A stretch of DNA of 64,000 bases from Saprospiraceae bacterium (GCA_027486765.1 JAIXOO010000043.1:1-64000), one strand, 5' to 3'. Positions 23,930 to 33,442 are shown, counted from the first letter of the stretch. A program made the numbers and translations. The notes: generated from the letters alone by a model not told the origin.

Positions 23930-26008
23930 TCAATGTAACTCCATTACCCGCACCTCAAAATCATCCACCCAGCCCTCCTTTTTATCCTCATTCCACAAAT
24001 AAACCTTCAAGCGGGAATTGGGTTTCAGCGCCGTTTTTGCCAATTCCACCTCATAATTCACCGGCCACCAATTGTCATACACCTTGATGAATTTGACTAC
24101 ATCCAGCGCCTGCCAGAAGTAGGCCCCTTCTGGGTTTTCAATCGAAATAACCAGTTTGCTTTGGGTGGCACTGGGTACATTGAGCAGGGCTTTGGCGACA
24201 ATGCGGATACCTGCTGCTTGTGTCTTGTCCAAAGAATCTAGTGGATAATTAAAGGTAGCAGAGAATTCATTAAAGCGATAGGCCCGTTTTCCCCGATGTT
24301 CTACACTCCCTGCGCTTTGCTCCCAATAGGCCATACTTCCTGCAAAGTCATTTAAACTTTGCAACAAAGTCGCACCCACCTGGTAGGCCTTGGGCTTTAC
24401 TTTTAGTTCATAAATCGCTAGGTTCAAGGCTTTGTTTTGGTAAATTGCTGGATTGGTCAGCGTATCGAGGTTGCGCACATAATCCGGTAAATCTGCATTG
24501 TTTAAACCACTCAAATACTGCGTGTGCCAATTTAAATACAAGTATTGCTTACGCCCATCCAGGCTATCAAAATCAACTTGTTCGAAACGCAAAAATTGAT
24601 CCTTTCGATTCGGACTAAACCCACTGTAATACGCTCCCAATCTTTGCTGCACTGGATCGGTGATGATGTAGCAAGGTTCATTTTTGTCAATAAATTGCTG
24701 ATACGTGATGGCCCGTTGGGCGGGGTATTGCACTTTTCGGGCGTATTGCATTTGTTGAATCGGGCTAATCAGCAACACGCTTAAAAACAATAGCGTAAAG
24801 AGCAATTTGAAAACTGGCGCTTTGCTGGGTAGGTAATAAAAGCCTGCAACCACAATTAGTCCGGGCATATAAGGTTTTTCAAAAAGCTGCCCATTGATAC
24901 TGTACAGAAATAGCGCGGCCAAAGTAAGGCCTACCAATATTTGCAATCCGTATTTTTTTTCCTCCACAAATTCACCAATGATTCTGGCCGCTGGCACCGC
25001 CGCCACCGGGATCAAAAACAAATAATGCCGGGGGTCCAAACACATCGGCACATATGCCTTGAGCGAAATGCTCATAAAGTTGGAGGCTAAAAAAAGCAAA
25101 AGTGCCGAACTGGCATAAAAACTCAGGGAATCGGCTTGTCTAAACAGTCTCAGGCCCTCTTTGCGAAACAGGTAAGCCCCAATAAATACAAAGCTGAACA
25201 GGATTCCTTCCTTACTCGTAAGGGCAAAGAAATCGTAGTACAAGCGTTTGAGCAATACCTGGGTGGATTGCTGATCGTAGCTACAAGCATTCAAATAACT
25301 GTTGCTGGCAATGGCGTCCAGGCGTTCTAAGAAGTTACCAGTCAATGCCCAAATCAGGGTGAAATATGCCCCTAGAAAAAGAACTCCGTAAATGATGGTA
25401 TAACCCCAAAATTTGAGGTGCCGCCGTTGGATTACGTCCACCAGCATCCAAACAAGGAGCATTGGCAAGGTCAATACAATGGTCTCTTTGGCCAGCCAGC
25501 CAAAGCCCAGAGCTGTTACCAAGCCCAGGGCATAGCGTTGGGGCTGGGATTGGTCACTTTGGTATTTGTACCGATCCACGATGAACACGGACAACATGAC
25601 CGCCAAAGCCACATAGATGTCGGGCATCAGTTTGTCCGAATAGTACAAAAGCCAATTGGAACAGGCGCTAAGCCCGAGCCCGATGGCGAGCGTAAAATTG
25701 GAATGTTGCCGCAATGCCACAAAAACCAGGTACAAAATCAAAAAGGTACAAAGTAAAGGGGATAAGGCTGAAGCAAAATCATTCACCCCAAAAAGTGCAT
25801 ACGCCAGGGCAGTTGGGATCAAAATCGCAAAGCGATAACTGTAATGATCTTTATAATCCACTTCTCCCTGTAAAAATGAATTGGCCAAACGGGCATAATG
25901 CAAATCGTCAAAACCATAGTGCCCAAAAAAAGCATACCCGTGGTGGGCAATTGTGAAAAGAATAAAAGCAGCAAGGATAAAATATGGGGTGAGTATATTC
26001 TTTCTCAT
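23930..26008 (-). CDS. GT39/PMT-like membrane glycosyltransferase
   Basis: 692 residues. About ten membrane helices in residues 1-440 and a soluble beta-rich C-terminal part (about 450-692, ending DDFEVRVMEL) that resembles a carbohydrate-binding fold. The first periplasmic loop contains GFDDLHYARLANSFLQGEVD, whose Asp-Asp pair corresponds to the catalytic acidic residue of the PMT/ArnT (GT-C fold) transferases that use polyprenyl-phosphate sugars. The acceptor may be a protein, lipid or polysaccharide. It faces the convergent T9SS cargo gene with a gap of only 28 bp. Confidence 0.8.
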   Translation of the reverse strand: MRKNILTPYFILAAFILFTIAHHGYAFFGHYGFDDLHYARLANSFLQGEVDYKDHYSYRFAILIPTALAYALFGVNDFASALSPLLCTFLILYLVFVALRQHSNFTLAIGLGLSACSNWLLYYSDKLMPDIYVALAVMLSVFIVDRYKYQSDQSQPQRYALGLVTALGFGWLAKETIVLTLPMLLVWMLVDVIQRRHLKFWGYTIIYGVLFLGAYFTLIWALTGNFLERLDAIASNSYLNACSYDQQSTQVLLKRLYYDFFALTSKEGILFSFVFIGAYLFRKEGLRLFRQADSLSFYASSALLLFLASNFMSISLKAYVPMCLDPRHYLFLIPVAAVPAARIIGEFVEEKKYGLQILVGLTLAALFLYSINGQLFEKPYMPGLIVVAGFYYLPSKAPVFKLLFTLLFLSVLLISPIQQMQYARKVQYPAQRAITYQQFIDKNEPCYIITDPVQQRLGAYYSGFSPNRKDQFLRFEQVDFDSLDGRKQYLYLNWHTQYLSGLNNADLPDYVRNLDTLTNPAIYQNKALNLAIYELKVKPKAYQVGATLLQSLNDFAGSMAYWEQSAGSVEHRGKRAYRFNEFSATFNYPLDSLDKTQAAGIRIVAKALLNVPSATQSKLVISIENPEGAYFWQALDVVKFIKVYDNWWPVNYEVELAKTALKPNSRLKVYLWNEDKKEGWVDDFEVRVMELH

Positions 26009-26104
26009 TCTCTATTTTTTCTCATTTATTTTAGCAGCTAATTGGGTTAAATTTAGAACGTTTACCGCTGGTTTTGTATACATTTAGCCAAGGAATTACT
26101 TTTT

Positions 26105-26860
26105 ATGAAACGATACTTCATCGAACTTGCCTACAATGGCACCCACTACTTCGGCTGGCAACGCCAACCCGGCAAGATTTCGGTGCAACAAAGCCTGGAA
26201 GAATCTATGGGTACCATTTTGGGCGCTGAACTGGAAATCACCGGCTGTGGCCGCACCGATACCGGGGTACACGCCAGGCAATACTTTGCCCATTTTGATT
26301 TTGAAGGCGAATTTCCAGCAGAGTTCGTGCGCCGGCTCAACAAGTTTTTACCCAAAGACATTGCCGTATTTCGCATTTTTGAAGTATTGCCCGAAGCCCA
26401 TGCCCGTTTCGATGCTTATCAGCGCAGTTACGAGTACCACCTGAGTTTTCGCAAAGACCCTTTTGTCGAACATTTGGCCTATTTTTATCCTTATAGCCAA
26501 CAGCCTGATCCAGCGCTCATGCAAGCCGCAGCTGCACTTTTGTTGCAATACCAGGAGTTCGCTCCCTTTTGCAAAAGCAACCACGACGCCAAAACGATGA
26601 TCTGCAACCTGACCCGTTCGGAATGGGTTTTTTATCCAGAGGAGCAGCGTGCAGTATTCCACATTACTTCCAATCGCTTTTTGCGGGGAATGGTGCGCTT
26701 GATTGTTGGCATGTGCCTGGGTGTCGGTACAGGGCAAATTACGCTGGAGGAGGTCAAAGCAGCGATGGAGGAACAATCCCGTTTGCGGAAGGCGACCAGT
26801 GCGCCTCCAGAGGGCTTGTACCTGGGGGGGATTTTGTATAAAACCGGGGATGAGAATTGA
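26105..26860 (+). CDS. truA: tRNA pseudouridine(38-40) synthase
   Basis: 251 residues, normal for TruA, which isomerises uridines 38, 39 and 40 of the tRNA anticodon stem. The catalytic Asp52 is in GCGRTDTGVHARQ. Other family patterns are present: YNGTHYFGWQRQP near the start, RSYEYHL (about 107-113) and NRFLRGMVRLIVG (about 198-210). The ATG at 26105 fits the family start MKRYFIELAYNG. It is divergent from the GT39-like gene with about 96 bp between them. Confidence 0.96.
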   Translation: MKRYFIELAYNGTHYFGWQRQPGKISVQQSLEESMGTILGAELEITGCGRTDTGVHARQYFAHFDFEGEFPAEFVRRLNKFLPKDIAVFRIFEVLPEAHARFDAYQRSYEYHLSFRKDPFVEHLAYFYPYSQQPDPALMQAAAALLLQYQEFAPFCKSNHDAKTMICNLTRSEWVFYPEEQRAVFHITSNRFLRGMVRLIVGMCLGVGTGQITLEEVKAAMEEQSRLRKATSAPPEGLYLGGILYKTGDEN

Positions 26861-26960
26861 AAACCTCAAGTGCTTTTTTCACCACCTAAGAAACCTTAGG
26901 CACTTAAGATGCACCTCAGCGAGTCGAGTAGTTTGAAAAATCATAAAATATTAGATCGCT

Positions 26961-28415
26961 ATGAAATCAAGCATTACTATCTTGTTGTTAGCCCTATCGG
27001 TATTTTTGGAAGGCTGGCAAAAACCTGCACCCAAGGAAAAACTCCCCAATATTGTGATCATTTTTATGGACGATTTGGGTTACGGGGACCTGAGCTGTTA
27101 CGGGGCAATGAATTACAAAACACCCAACCTGGATCAATTGGCTGCGCAGGGGATTCGTTTCACCAATTTCCTCTCGGCCCAACCCGTATGTTCCGCTTCG
27201 CGGGCCGGGCTGCTGACGGGCTGTTACCCCAACCGCTTGAACATCTCCGGCGCTTTGTTCCCCAATGCCAAGGTGGGTATCAACCCCGATGAAACGACCC
27301 TGGCAGAATTGCTCAAGCAAAAAAATTATGCTACGGGTATCTTCGGTAAATGGCACTTGGGCGATCACCAGAAATTTTTGCCACTCCAGCACGGCTTTGA
27401 TGAGTACTTCGGCATTCCGTTCTCCAACGACATGTGGCCAGTGTGGTACGATGGTAAACCAGCTACTCCAGAACAAAAAGGTAGATTTCAATTCCCACCC
27501 CTGGCTTTAATGGAGGGGAACAACAAAGTCGGGGAGATCAAAAGCCTGGAAGACCAGGGTTTACTGACCAAGCGCCTGACCGAACGCGCCGTTTCTTTCA
27601 TCCAAAAAAACAAAAGCAAGCCCTTCTTTTTGTACATGCCCAACCCCATGCCGCACGTGCCCATTGCGGCTTCTCCGGCATTTAAGGGCAAAAGTAAACA
27701 GGGTGAGTACGGTGATGTGTTGATGGAAATAGATTGGTCGGTCGGGCAAATTATGCAGACCCTGACCGCGAACGGACTGGATAAAAACACCCTGGTTATT
27801 TTTACCAGCGACAATGGCCCTTGGTACAATTTTGGCAACCATGCGGGTTCCAATGGTGGCTTGCGGGAAGGTAAAGGCACCTCGTTTGAAGGTGGGCTAC
27901 GCGTGCCCTGCATCATGCGCTGGAAAGGACGACTGCCCGAAGGTGTGGTGTGCAACCAATTGAGCTCTACCATTGATGTATTGCCAACCATTGCGGATAT
28001 GTGTAAAATTCCTCAACCTGCCAAAAGGATTGATGGGCGGAGCATGTTGCCCATTTTGGAAGGCAATCTGGAGTACGAGGTACGCAAAAACTTTTACTAC
28101 TACTACCGCCGCAATGACCTGCATGCAGTGCGAAGTGGGCATTGGAAACTGATTTTGCCGCACAAAGGCCGCTCTTACCTCAATCAAATGCCGGGTGAAA
28201 ATGGTTTTCCTGGTGCATCACCTGAAGATATTTCCTTCCCGATGGCACTTTACGATTTGCGGCGCGATCCGGGCGAGGCTTACGATGTACAAAACAAATA
28301 CCCTGAAGTGGTAAAGGCCCTGCTGCAAGTAGCAGAAGAGGCACGTGCAGACTTGGGGGATGACATCACTCAGCGGCCACGGACGAATGCACGGCCTAGT
28401 GGAGTGGTGGAATAG
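26961..28415 (+). CDS. Secreted sulfatase (formylglycine type)
   Basis: 484 residues. An N-terminal hydrophobic stretch (SITILLLALSVFLEG) acts as a signal peptide. The family start NIVIIFMDDLGYGDLSCYG carries the first metal Asp pair (37-38). The modification site is CSASR at 77-81: Cys77 would become formylglycine, which cleaves sulfate esters. GIFGKWHLGDH and FTSDNGPWYN complete the active site. It probably removes sulfate from polysaccharides in the periplasm or outside. No maturase or SusC/SusD pair is adjacent. The gene stands alone, 100 bp after truA and followed by a 240-bp palindrome. Confidence 0.93.
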   Translation: MKSSITILLLALSVFLEGWQKPAPKEKLPNIVIIFMDDLGYGDLSCYGAMNYKTPNLDQLAAQGIRFTNFLSAQPVCSASRAGLLTGCYPNRLNISGALFPNAKVGINPDETTLAELLKQKNYATGIFGKWHLGDHQKFLPLQHGFDEYFGIPFSNDMWPVWYDGKPATPEQKGRFQFPPLALMEGNNKVGEIKSLEDQGLLTKRLTERAVSFIQKNKSKPFFLYMPNPMPHVPIAASPAFKGKSKQGEYGDVLMEIDWSVGQIMQTLTANGLDKNTLVIFTSDNGPWYNFGNHAGSNGGLREGKGTSFEGGLRVPCIMRWKGRLPEGVVCNQLSSTIDVLPTIADMCKIPQPAKRIDGRSMLPILEGNLEYEVRKNFYYYYRRNDLHAVRSGHWKLILPHKGRSYLNQMPGENGFPGASPEDISFPMALYDLRRDPGEAYDVQNKYPEVVKALLQVAEEARADLGDDITQRPRTNARPSGVVE

Positions 28416-28443
28416 ACGCATACCAGATAATACATTCAAAAGA

Positions 28444-28685
28444 GACAATAATAGCAGCGCGGACGACGCGGATTAAGCGGATCTACGCGGATATTTTTCA
28501 CGCCTGCGGCGTGATGGGATAATATTGAGCCACAAAGGCACGAAGACACAAAGCCGCCAAGAAACGATTTTCGGTTTATCTAGCTTTGCGTCTTCGTGCC
28601 TTTGTGGCAAAAAAACTTTGCCGCAGGCAAAGCAAAATCCGCGTAAATCCGCTTAATCCGCGTCGTCCGCGCTGCTATTATTGTC
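28444..28685. repeat. Nested palindromic element, about 242 bp
   Basis: Outer arms of about 49 bp (28444-28492, 28637-28685) begin GACAATAATAGCAGCGCGGA and contain GCGGATTAAGCGGAT. A second pair nested inside is GCCACAAAGGCACGAAGAC / GTCTTCGTGCCTTTGTGGC (near 28529-28547 and 28590-28608). Small hairpins CACGCCTGCGGCGTG and CTTTGCCGCAGGCAAAG lie between the pairs. It fills most of the gap between the sulfatase gene and the convergent VOC gene. Confidence 0.88.
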
Positions 28686-28714
28686 GCTTTGGTCTCTCAA
28701 AAAACACAACCAGT

Positions 28715-29068
28715 CTAACCCTTTGAGCGAAGCCCCAGTCGATTCCCCTCCGTATCCAACAACACCGCCATGTACCCTTGCTCCGGCGAAATTTGCCGTT
28801 TTTCAATCAAAATTTCACCACCTGCAGGAGCCACTTTTTCCAAAATGCTGCTCAAGTCGGGATTGGCATTCAAGTAAACCAACACCCCATCCGTACTGGG
28901 TTTGTACACGCCCGAATACTGGCACAGGGCAAAACCGCCAGTCGTAAAAATGGCCATTTTGAACTCGCCCATGTCGAGCAACTGGGTTTTTTCTTCAAAT
29001 ACCGTTTCGTAGAAGGTTTGTGCCCGTTGGATATCGGTGGCTGGAATTTCAATCCAGGTTGGTTTCAT
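28715..29068 (-). CDS. VOC-family (glyoxalase-like) protein
   Basis: 117 residues in one vicinal-oxygen-chelate unit made of two beta-alpha-beta-beta-beta halves: PTWIEIPATDIQRAQTFYE at the start and GYMAVLLDTEGNRLGLRS at the end are family patterns. Such short members act as dimers in dioxygenase, isomerase, glyoxalase or resistance reactions; typical metal ligands are not all obvious here, so enzymatic activity is uncertain. It is transcribed toward the 242-bp palindrome, away from the terminator at 29094-29140. Confidence 0.85.
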   Translation of the reverse strand: MKPTWIEIPATDIQRAQTFYETVFEEKTQLLDMGEFKMAIFTTGGFALCQYSGVYKPSTDGVLVYLNANPDLSSILEKVAPAGGEILIEKRQISPEQGYMAVLLDTEGNRLGLRSKG

Positions 29069-29093
29069 GCTTGTTGGTTTTAGTGTTGGTAAA

Positions 29094-29140
29094 ATTAAAA
29101 AAAAAGCCCAAGTTGCCGATCCTAGTGCAACTTGGGCTTT
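29094..29140 (-). terminator. Strong Rho-independent terminator
   Basis: Perfect 14-bp stem (AAAGCCCAAGTTGC / GCAACTTGGGCTTT) with a 10-base loop, followed on the minus strand by nine Ts. It ends the transcript of the gene at 29160-30404 and insulates the VOC gene. Confidence 0.9.
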
Positions 29141-29159
29141 AAGTATAATGAGTGATTAT

Positions 29160-30404
29160 TTACACGAAATCTTCTCCTTCTTTTTCCTCATCCGAGTTTT
29201 GCGAAGCAGGTGCATTAGGGTCAATCTTCTTGCGAATGATCATGTAGATGTACCCGAATGCAATGGCCGCAGCGACAAAACCTACTATCCAACCCACAAC
29301 TGGCAAGTGAGATACCAAACGCAGACCGAGGAATAAGCCAATTGCAACCAGTGTAACGCCCCCACGGGTCCAGTTTTGATCTTTCAGTTTACGCCATTCG
29401 TATGCGGCAATGACCGCTGGCAGCGCTACCGAAGTACTCATCATGGCACCATATACCCCCATACCAATCACCCCAACCGGGATGCCAATAACGGTGATAA
29501 AAGCAACGCTGGCCAAAAACGGAATCCCAATCAGCAACATCGCACCCAGGCCCAAAGCTGGCCCTGCATTGCGGGAAGCTTGTCCGGCATAACGGCTGAA
29601 CATTTTATCTCCAAAAGCAATCAGCAGCAGGGTCATTAACAAGCCGCTGAACACCTGGAAGAAACCAATGCCACGTTTTACTTTGTGAGATACGTCGCCC
29701 AGTTTGTACTCCCAATCGGCCCAGTCTGGCTTTAGGGAAGTGTTATACGACGCTTTGACCCCATCGGCGAGTTTTCCACTAAAACTTGGGCTATGGTGTC
29801 CGGTCCAATATTTTACATTGCCACCAAAAAAGGCAGTCGAGCCTAAGATCAGTTTTTTTGCGGCGATTTCACTTTCGCCATTGATCCGGCCATTGATTTC
29901 AATGAACTCGGCTTTGGCTTCAATTCCACCTTCCACATTGCCATTGAGGTACAATTTACCACCAGCGATGTGAACTTTGCCGAGCACATTGCCATTGAGT
30001 CTAACTTCGCCGCCAGCAACGATCAAGTCGCCGCCGATGCTTACGCCCTCGTCAATGGTGATTTCGCCACCCGTTACGGTAAGGTCGCCTTTTACGTTTT
30101 CGGTCACCCGTACCTCACCACCCAGGATGCGTACATCGCCTTCACTTTGTGCGTTGAGTCGAATTTCGCCACCCGCCAGCAATACGTCCTGCTGAGTAGC
30201 GCCATTGACGCGGATTTTTCCACCCGCACTGACCAAATCGCCATTGATCTTGGCATTGATGTTCACATCGCCTGCGGCGACGTATATGTTGTTGGGTGCA
30301 TCTTTGGAAATGGTAACAGTTTTACCCGTTTTTACATCGGATGCTCCGGCGATTCCCACATTGAGCAGCAGGAAGCTAATGAGTAAGGTGCCCGTTTTTT
30401 TCAT
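29160..30404 (-). CDS. Polymer-forming (bactofilin-like) repeat protein with membrane domain
   Basis: 414 residues. After a signal peptide (MKKTGTLLISFLLLNVGIAG) residues about 30-195 consist of short repeats of the form GDVxxxGGExxLNG, expected to stack into a right-handed beta-helix as in bactofilins and other polymer-forming proteins. From about 245 to 395 there are four or five membrane helices (GLLMTLLLIAFG, AMLLIGIPFLASVAFITVI, and others), and a short acidic tail (NSDEEKEGEDFV). A repeat domain outside the cytoplasmic membrane joined to a membrane anchor suggests an envelope scaffold; the function is not known to me. Confidence 0.8.
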   Translation of the reverse strand: MKKTGTLLISFLLLNVGIAGASDVKTGKTVTISKDAPNNIYVAAGDVNINAKINGDLVSAGGKIRVNGATQQDVLLAGGEIRLNAQSEGDVRILGGEVRVTENVKGDLTVTGGEITIDEGVSIGGDLIVAGGEVRLNGNVLGKVHIAGGKLYLNGNVEGGIEAKAEFIEINGRINGESEIAAKKLILGSTAFFGGNVKYWTGHHSPSFSGKLADGVKASYNTSLKPDWADWEYKLGDVSHKVKRGIGFFQVFSGLLMTLLLIAFGDKMFSRYAGQASRNAGPALGLGAMLLIGIPFLASVAFITVIGIPVGVIGMGVYGAMMSTSVALPAVIAAYEWRKLKDQNWTRGGVTLVAIGLFLGLRLVSHLPVVGWIVGFVAAAIAFGYIYMIIRKKIDPNAPASQNSDEEKEGEDFV

Positions 30405-30597
30405 TCTTCAAAAATTGTGTCGGTGATGACTTACAAGTCGGTTATATGCCGGGCAAGTTGTTATCAAATCGTTAAGATGTCCAGTTTTTTCTCTGAAGGT
30501 GGGGATTTTATCGACGGTGGAGAGAAAGGTCTTGTTTTACACCTTATTATAATCAGGTCTATTTACTTGTTTATTCAAAAGTTATGCTGAATGAACA

Positions 30598-31593
30598 CTA
30601 AGCTTTCGTCTCCACGATCGACATCTTCACCCCCAAGTGAATGATCCGGCTCCCGGTGGGATTGATCGGATCCACACTTTTGCCAATGATGATGCCGTCC
30701 TCGGGCGCGTGGTATTCTCGGTTGAGCTTGCCAAAGATGCTGCGGACTTCAGCGACGAGTTGTCCTTTTTTAACCTCCTCACATACCCGGGGAATCACTT
30801 GCAAGATTCCCCCTTCATCGGTGTGCATCCAGTAGGAGCGTTGACAGAGCACAATTGGGGCGCTCGACACTATGATTTCCCCCTTCAGCATGTTGAGGTA
30901 ATAGATGACGTTGTTGATGCCTTGTAGGGCGTCTTCGATGACTTCGAATTGGAAAACGTGGGGGTCGCGCAATTCCAGGGTGATGGCATGGATGCCCAGT
31001 GAACTGGCTGCACCACGGAAGGTGCCATCGTTGGGTTTGTTGTGCAGAATGATCTCCGGGTTTTGCAGACGTGCCATCCAGGCGGTGATCTCCGAGTTCA
31101 TATCGGCACGAATGTACCAGGAGTTGACCCGCCCAAAACTGGCAGTGTGCAAATCGATCAGGTAGTCAAAATTTTTAAGGATGCGCTCTACGATGCGGTT
31201 GATGTATACCTCACTGACATTGCCATCGGGTTTACCTGGGGCAATGCGGTTCAGGTCAGCACCATCGTTGAAGCGGCGTGTCTCGCGCAGTAGCCCCGGT
31301 ACATTCATGACCAGCACCCCCACAATCGTTCCATGTAATTTATTCACATCAATGGTGCGAAACAGACGTTGAATCACCGGGATGCCATTCAGTTCATTGC
31401 CGTGAATCGCAGCAGTGAGGCCCAAGACTGGCCCATCGTGTTTGCCGCGCGCTACCATGATCGGAAGCAACACGGGTTCGCCAATGCCATTGTCACTGAG
31501 GTGCAGCCAATATTCGCCGATGGTTCCTGGAGCGGTGGTACCCAAATCCAATTGGGTGATGCCTTGACCAGCCAAACCCTTCAATTGCAGCAT
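30598..31593 (-). CDS. Succinylglutamate desuccinylase/aspartoacylase-family protein
   Basis: 331 residues with a zinc carboxypeptidase-like fold of the AstE/AspA family, which cleaves N-acyl groups from amino acids. The zinc ligands are seen in AIHGNELNG (His64, Glu67), with the family Arg motif RRFNDGADLNRIAPG and a further His in DLHTASFG. ATG 31593 gives MLQLKGLAGQ, a normal start; the longer frame to 31692 adds an odd hydrophobic leader that overlaps a terminator and is rejected. The C-terminal part (about 240-331) forms the lid-like beta domain with HAPEDGIIIG. Substrate unknown. Confidence 0.85.
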   Translation of the reverse strand: MLQLKGLAGQGITQLDLGTTAPGTIGEYWLHLSDNGIGEPVLLPIMVARGKHDGPVLGLTAAIHGNELNGIPVIQRLFRTIDVNKLHGTIVGVLVMNVPGLLRETRRFNDGADLNRIAPGKPDGNVSEVYINRIVERILKNFDYLIDLHTASFGRVNSWYIRADMNSEITAWMARLQNPEIILHNKPNDGTFRGAASSLGIHAITLELRDPHVFQFEVIEDALQGINNVIYYLNMLKGEIIVSSAPIVLCQRSYWMHTDEGGILQVIPRVCEEVKKGQLVAEVRSIFGKLNREYHAPEDGIIIGKSVDPINPTGSRIIHLGVKMSIVETKA

Positions 31594-31647
31594 AGGGTAA
31601 ATCGTTGTAAACAATAAAAATACTCTAAAGTGAATGGTAAGTATAAC

Positions 31648-31678
31648 AAAAAAAAATGACCTCCCAAATGGAAGGTCA
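31648..31678 (-). terminator. Rho-independent terminator
   Basis: On the minus strand the hairpin TGACCTT...AGGTCA is followed by nine Ts. It lies 230 bp beyond the stop of the oxidoreductase gene at 31907. The rest of the 313-bp gap 31594-31906 is AT-rich; I see no gene in it. Confidence 0.65.
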
Positions 31679-31906
31679 CGAATTACACTCACTAGTTTAT
31701 GAAACTTAAGCCGACTAAAATCATATTGTATGAAAGAATAACATCCGAAGTCTGGAAAAATTGCCTGTATGATACTTAAATTTTTCCTAAAATTCTAGCA
31801 TAACTGCTAAGAAAATGTGAAATCGGTAGTATTTCTCTCAAAAAATTAAAAACTTACAACTTAATAGACTCAATGAAGGCCAATTTGGTTGTTTGGATTT
31901 GAAAAT

Positions 31907-33145
31907 TTAGCTTTTTTTTAACCACATTTTAATCCAGAACCAAGGTTTGACCAATTTTTCGCGCAAATCGAAGTCAGTATACATCGCCGAAAAATACTCC
32001 AGGATCTTTCGGTTGCCATCGATGATATTTGATACGAAATTTAGTAGCAAAGGGTTACCAGCAATCTGCTGTAATTTGTAACTAAGCTTCATTTCCGACC
32101 CTAAAACTCGTTGAATACGAGTGTCATACGCAATTAAAAAATTTTCAGAAAAATTTTTCTGCTCTAAACAAAGTACCGCTTGCTCCGCTGCAATGAAGCC
32201 ACTGTAAAAGGCATTGCCGATGCCCTCTCCGGTAAGAGGATCAATGAGGTGCCCGGCATCACCCACCAACATAAAATGATCGCCTGAAATTCTGCGGGTT
32301 TTCGACCCCAGTGGCAGGCCATAACCTTCAAATTTGCCAATCAGTTCAGCATTTTTGAAGCGCGGGCTGATCGTAGGATCTTCGGTAATGATGCGGGTGA
32401 GTTCTTCCCTGAGGTTTACCTTACGGCGTTTGACGATATCGCTGCGCATGCCGATCCCTACATTGGTTTCACCATTGGGTAAGGCAAAAATCCAGAAGTA
32501 CCCGGGTGTGACGTTTTTGATGAAATGCAATTCAATGAAATTGTCGACGGGAATCTCACTCACATTGCGGTAATAAGCGCGTACCGCAGCGGCGTAGTGC
32601 TTCGGGTCTTTTTCCAGGCCCGCGTATTGTCGGCTAAAGGAAGAATGAGCCCCCGATGCGTCGATAAAGAGTTGACAATCAATTTGGATGTCTTTGCTGT
32701 GCAGGCGAAATCCCTGCTCGGTCCGCTCGTAGTTATCGATGGGTGTTTCCAATAAAAGTTGGATGTTGTCCCGGCGTTTCACTTCTTCGATCAAAAAATT
32801 ATCGAATTCCCAACGTTTGCAAACGTATCCGGGTGCCATTTTTTCATTGCGGACGTATCCGGGTTTAAATGGGATGTCTAGTTTTTTGCGATTGGGCGCC
32901 ACAAAACGCACGCCCCACACATCGGTTTGAATGGGTTCGGCGTGAAAGCGCTGCATGATTTCGGGGTCAAGGCGATTGAGTAAGGTGGTCACTTTGCCAC
33001 TGATGGCATCGCCACAGATTTTATCGCGGGGAAAAGAGGCCTTATCGACCAATATACAGGGAATGCCCAGGTAGCTTAACTTTAGGGCGGTTGCCACCCC
33101 TCCGGGGCCGGCCCCCATGATGCAGACATCAGTTTTGAGATTCAA
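31907..33145 (-). CDS. Geranylgeranyl-reductase-family FAD oxidoreductase
   Basis: 412 residues. The FAD-binding GAGPGG at 11-16 follows strand 1, and the conserved GDAGHLIDPLTGEGIGNA at about 285-302 binds the flavin ribityl chain. The segment FPRDKICGDAISG (about 38-50) is characteristic of geranylgeranyl reductase and related lipid or quinone hydroxylases. It probably reduces or hydroxylates an isoprenoid or polyene substrate at the membrane; the substrate is not evident. No partner gene of a carotenoid or menaquinone pathway is adjacent. The gene begins beside a GTTCCA-repeat region. Confidence 0.85.
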   Translation of the reverse strand: MNLKTDVCIMGAGPGGVATALKLSYLGIPCILVDKASFPRDKICGDAISGKVTTLLNRLDPEIMQRFHAEPIQTDVWGVRFVAPNRKKLDIPFKPGYVRNEKMAPGYVCKRWEFDNFLIEEVKRRDNIQLLLETPIDNYERTEQGFRLHSKDIQIDCQLFIDASGAHSSFSRQYAGLEKDPKHYAAAVRAYYRNVSEIPVDNFIELHFIKNVTPGYFWIFALPNGETNVGIGMRSDIVKRRKVNLREELTRIITEDPTISPRFKNAELIGKFEGYGLPLGSKTRRISGDHFMLVGDAGHLIDPLTGEGIGNAFYSGFIAAEQAVLCLEQKNFSENFLIAYDTRIQRVLGSEMKLSYKLQQIAGNPLLLNFVSNIIDGNRKILEYFSAMYTDFDLREKLVKPWFWIKMWLKKS

Positions 33146-33176
33146 GGCGGTAGAATTTGCTGTAATATCGGGAAAA

Positions 33177-33345
33177 GGTTCCAGGGTTCCAAGGGTTCAG
33201 GGTTCCATAGTTCCAGGGTTCCATAGTTCCATAGTTCCAAGGTTCCAGGGTTCCAAGGTTCCAAGGTTCCAAGGTTCCATAGTTCCAGGTTCCAGGGTTA
33301 GGTCGCCTGATTTCGAAAACCCAACCCTGGAACCCTGGAACCTTT
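33177..33345. repeat. GGTTCCA short-unit repeat array with inverted end
   Basis: About 15 imperfect copies of a 7-9 base unit (GGTTCCA, AGGGTTCCA, TAGTTCCA) run from 33177 to about 33297, then a short core (TAGGTCGCCTGATTTCGAAAA) is followed by inverted units CCCTGGAACCCTGGAACC. The same design of repeated left arm, core and inverted right arm as the GGTTGAG family suggests a related mode of growth. It lies between the oxidoreductase gene and the Lys/Ala-rich gene. Confidence 0.85.
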
Positions 33346-33442
33346 TAAAACAGTTACGGCGCTTGGAGGATGAGCCTCCCGCGCCGATAACTTACCAACC
33401 ATTATGAATCAATAGCTACTATAAATCTTTCTGAAAGCGGGA

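Noticed and set aside
26961-28415. Sulfatase as part of a polysaccharide utilisation locus
   Set aside because: No SusC/SusD pair, regulator or further carbohydrate enzymes are next to it; flanking genes are truA and a VOC protein.
33177-33345. CRISPR-like array of short repeats
   Set aside because: Units are 7-9 bases, contiguous and without unique spacers of constant length, and they end in an inverted copy. No cas gene is present.
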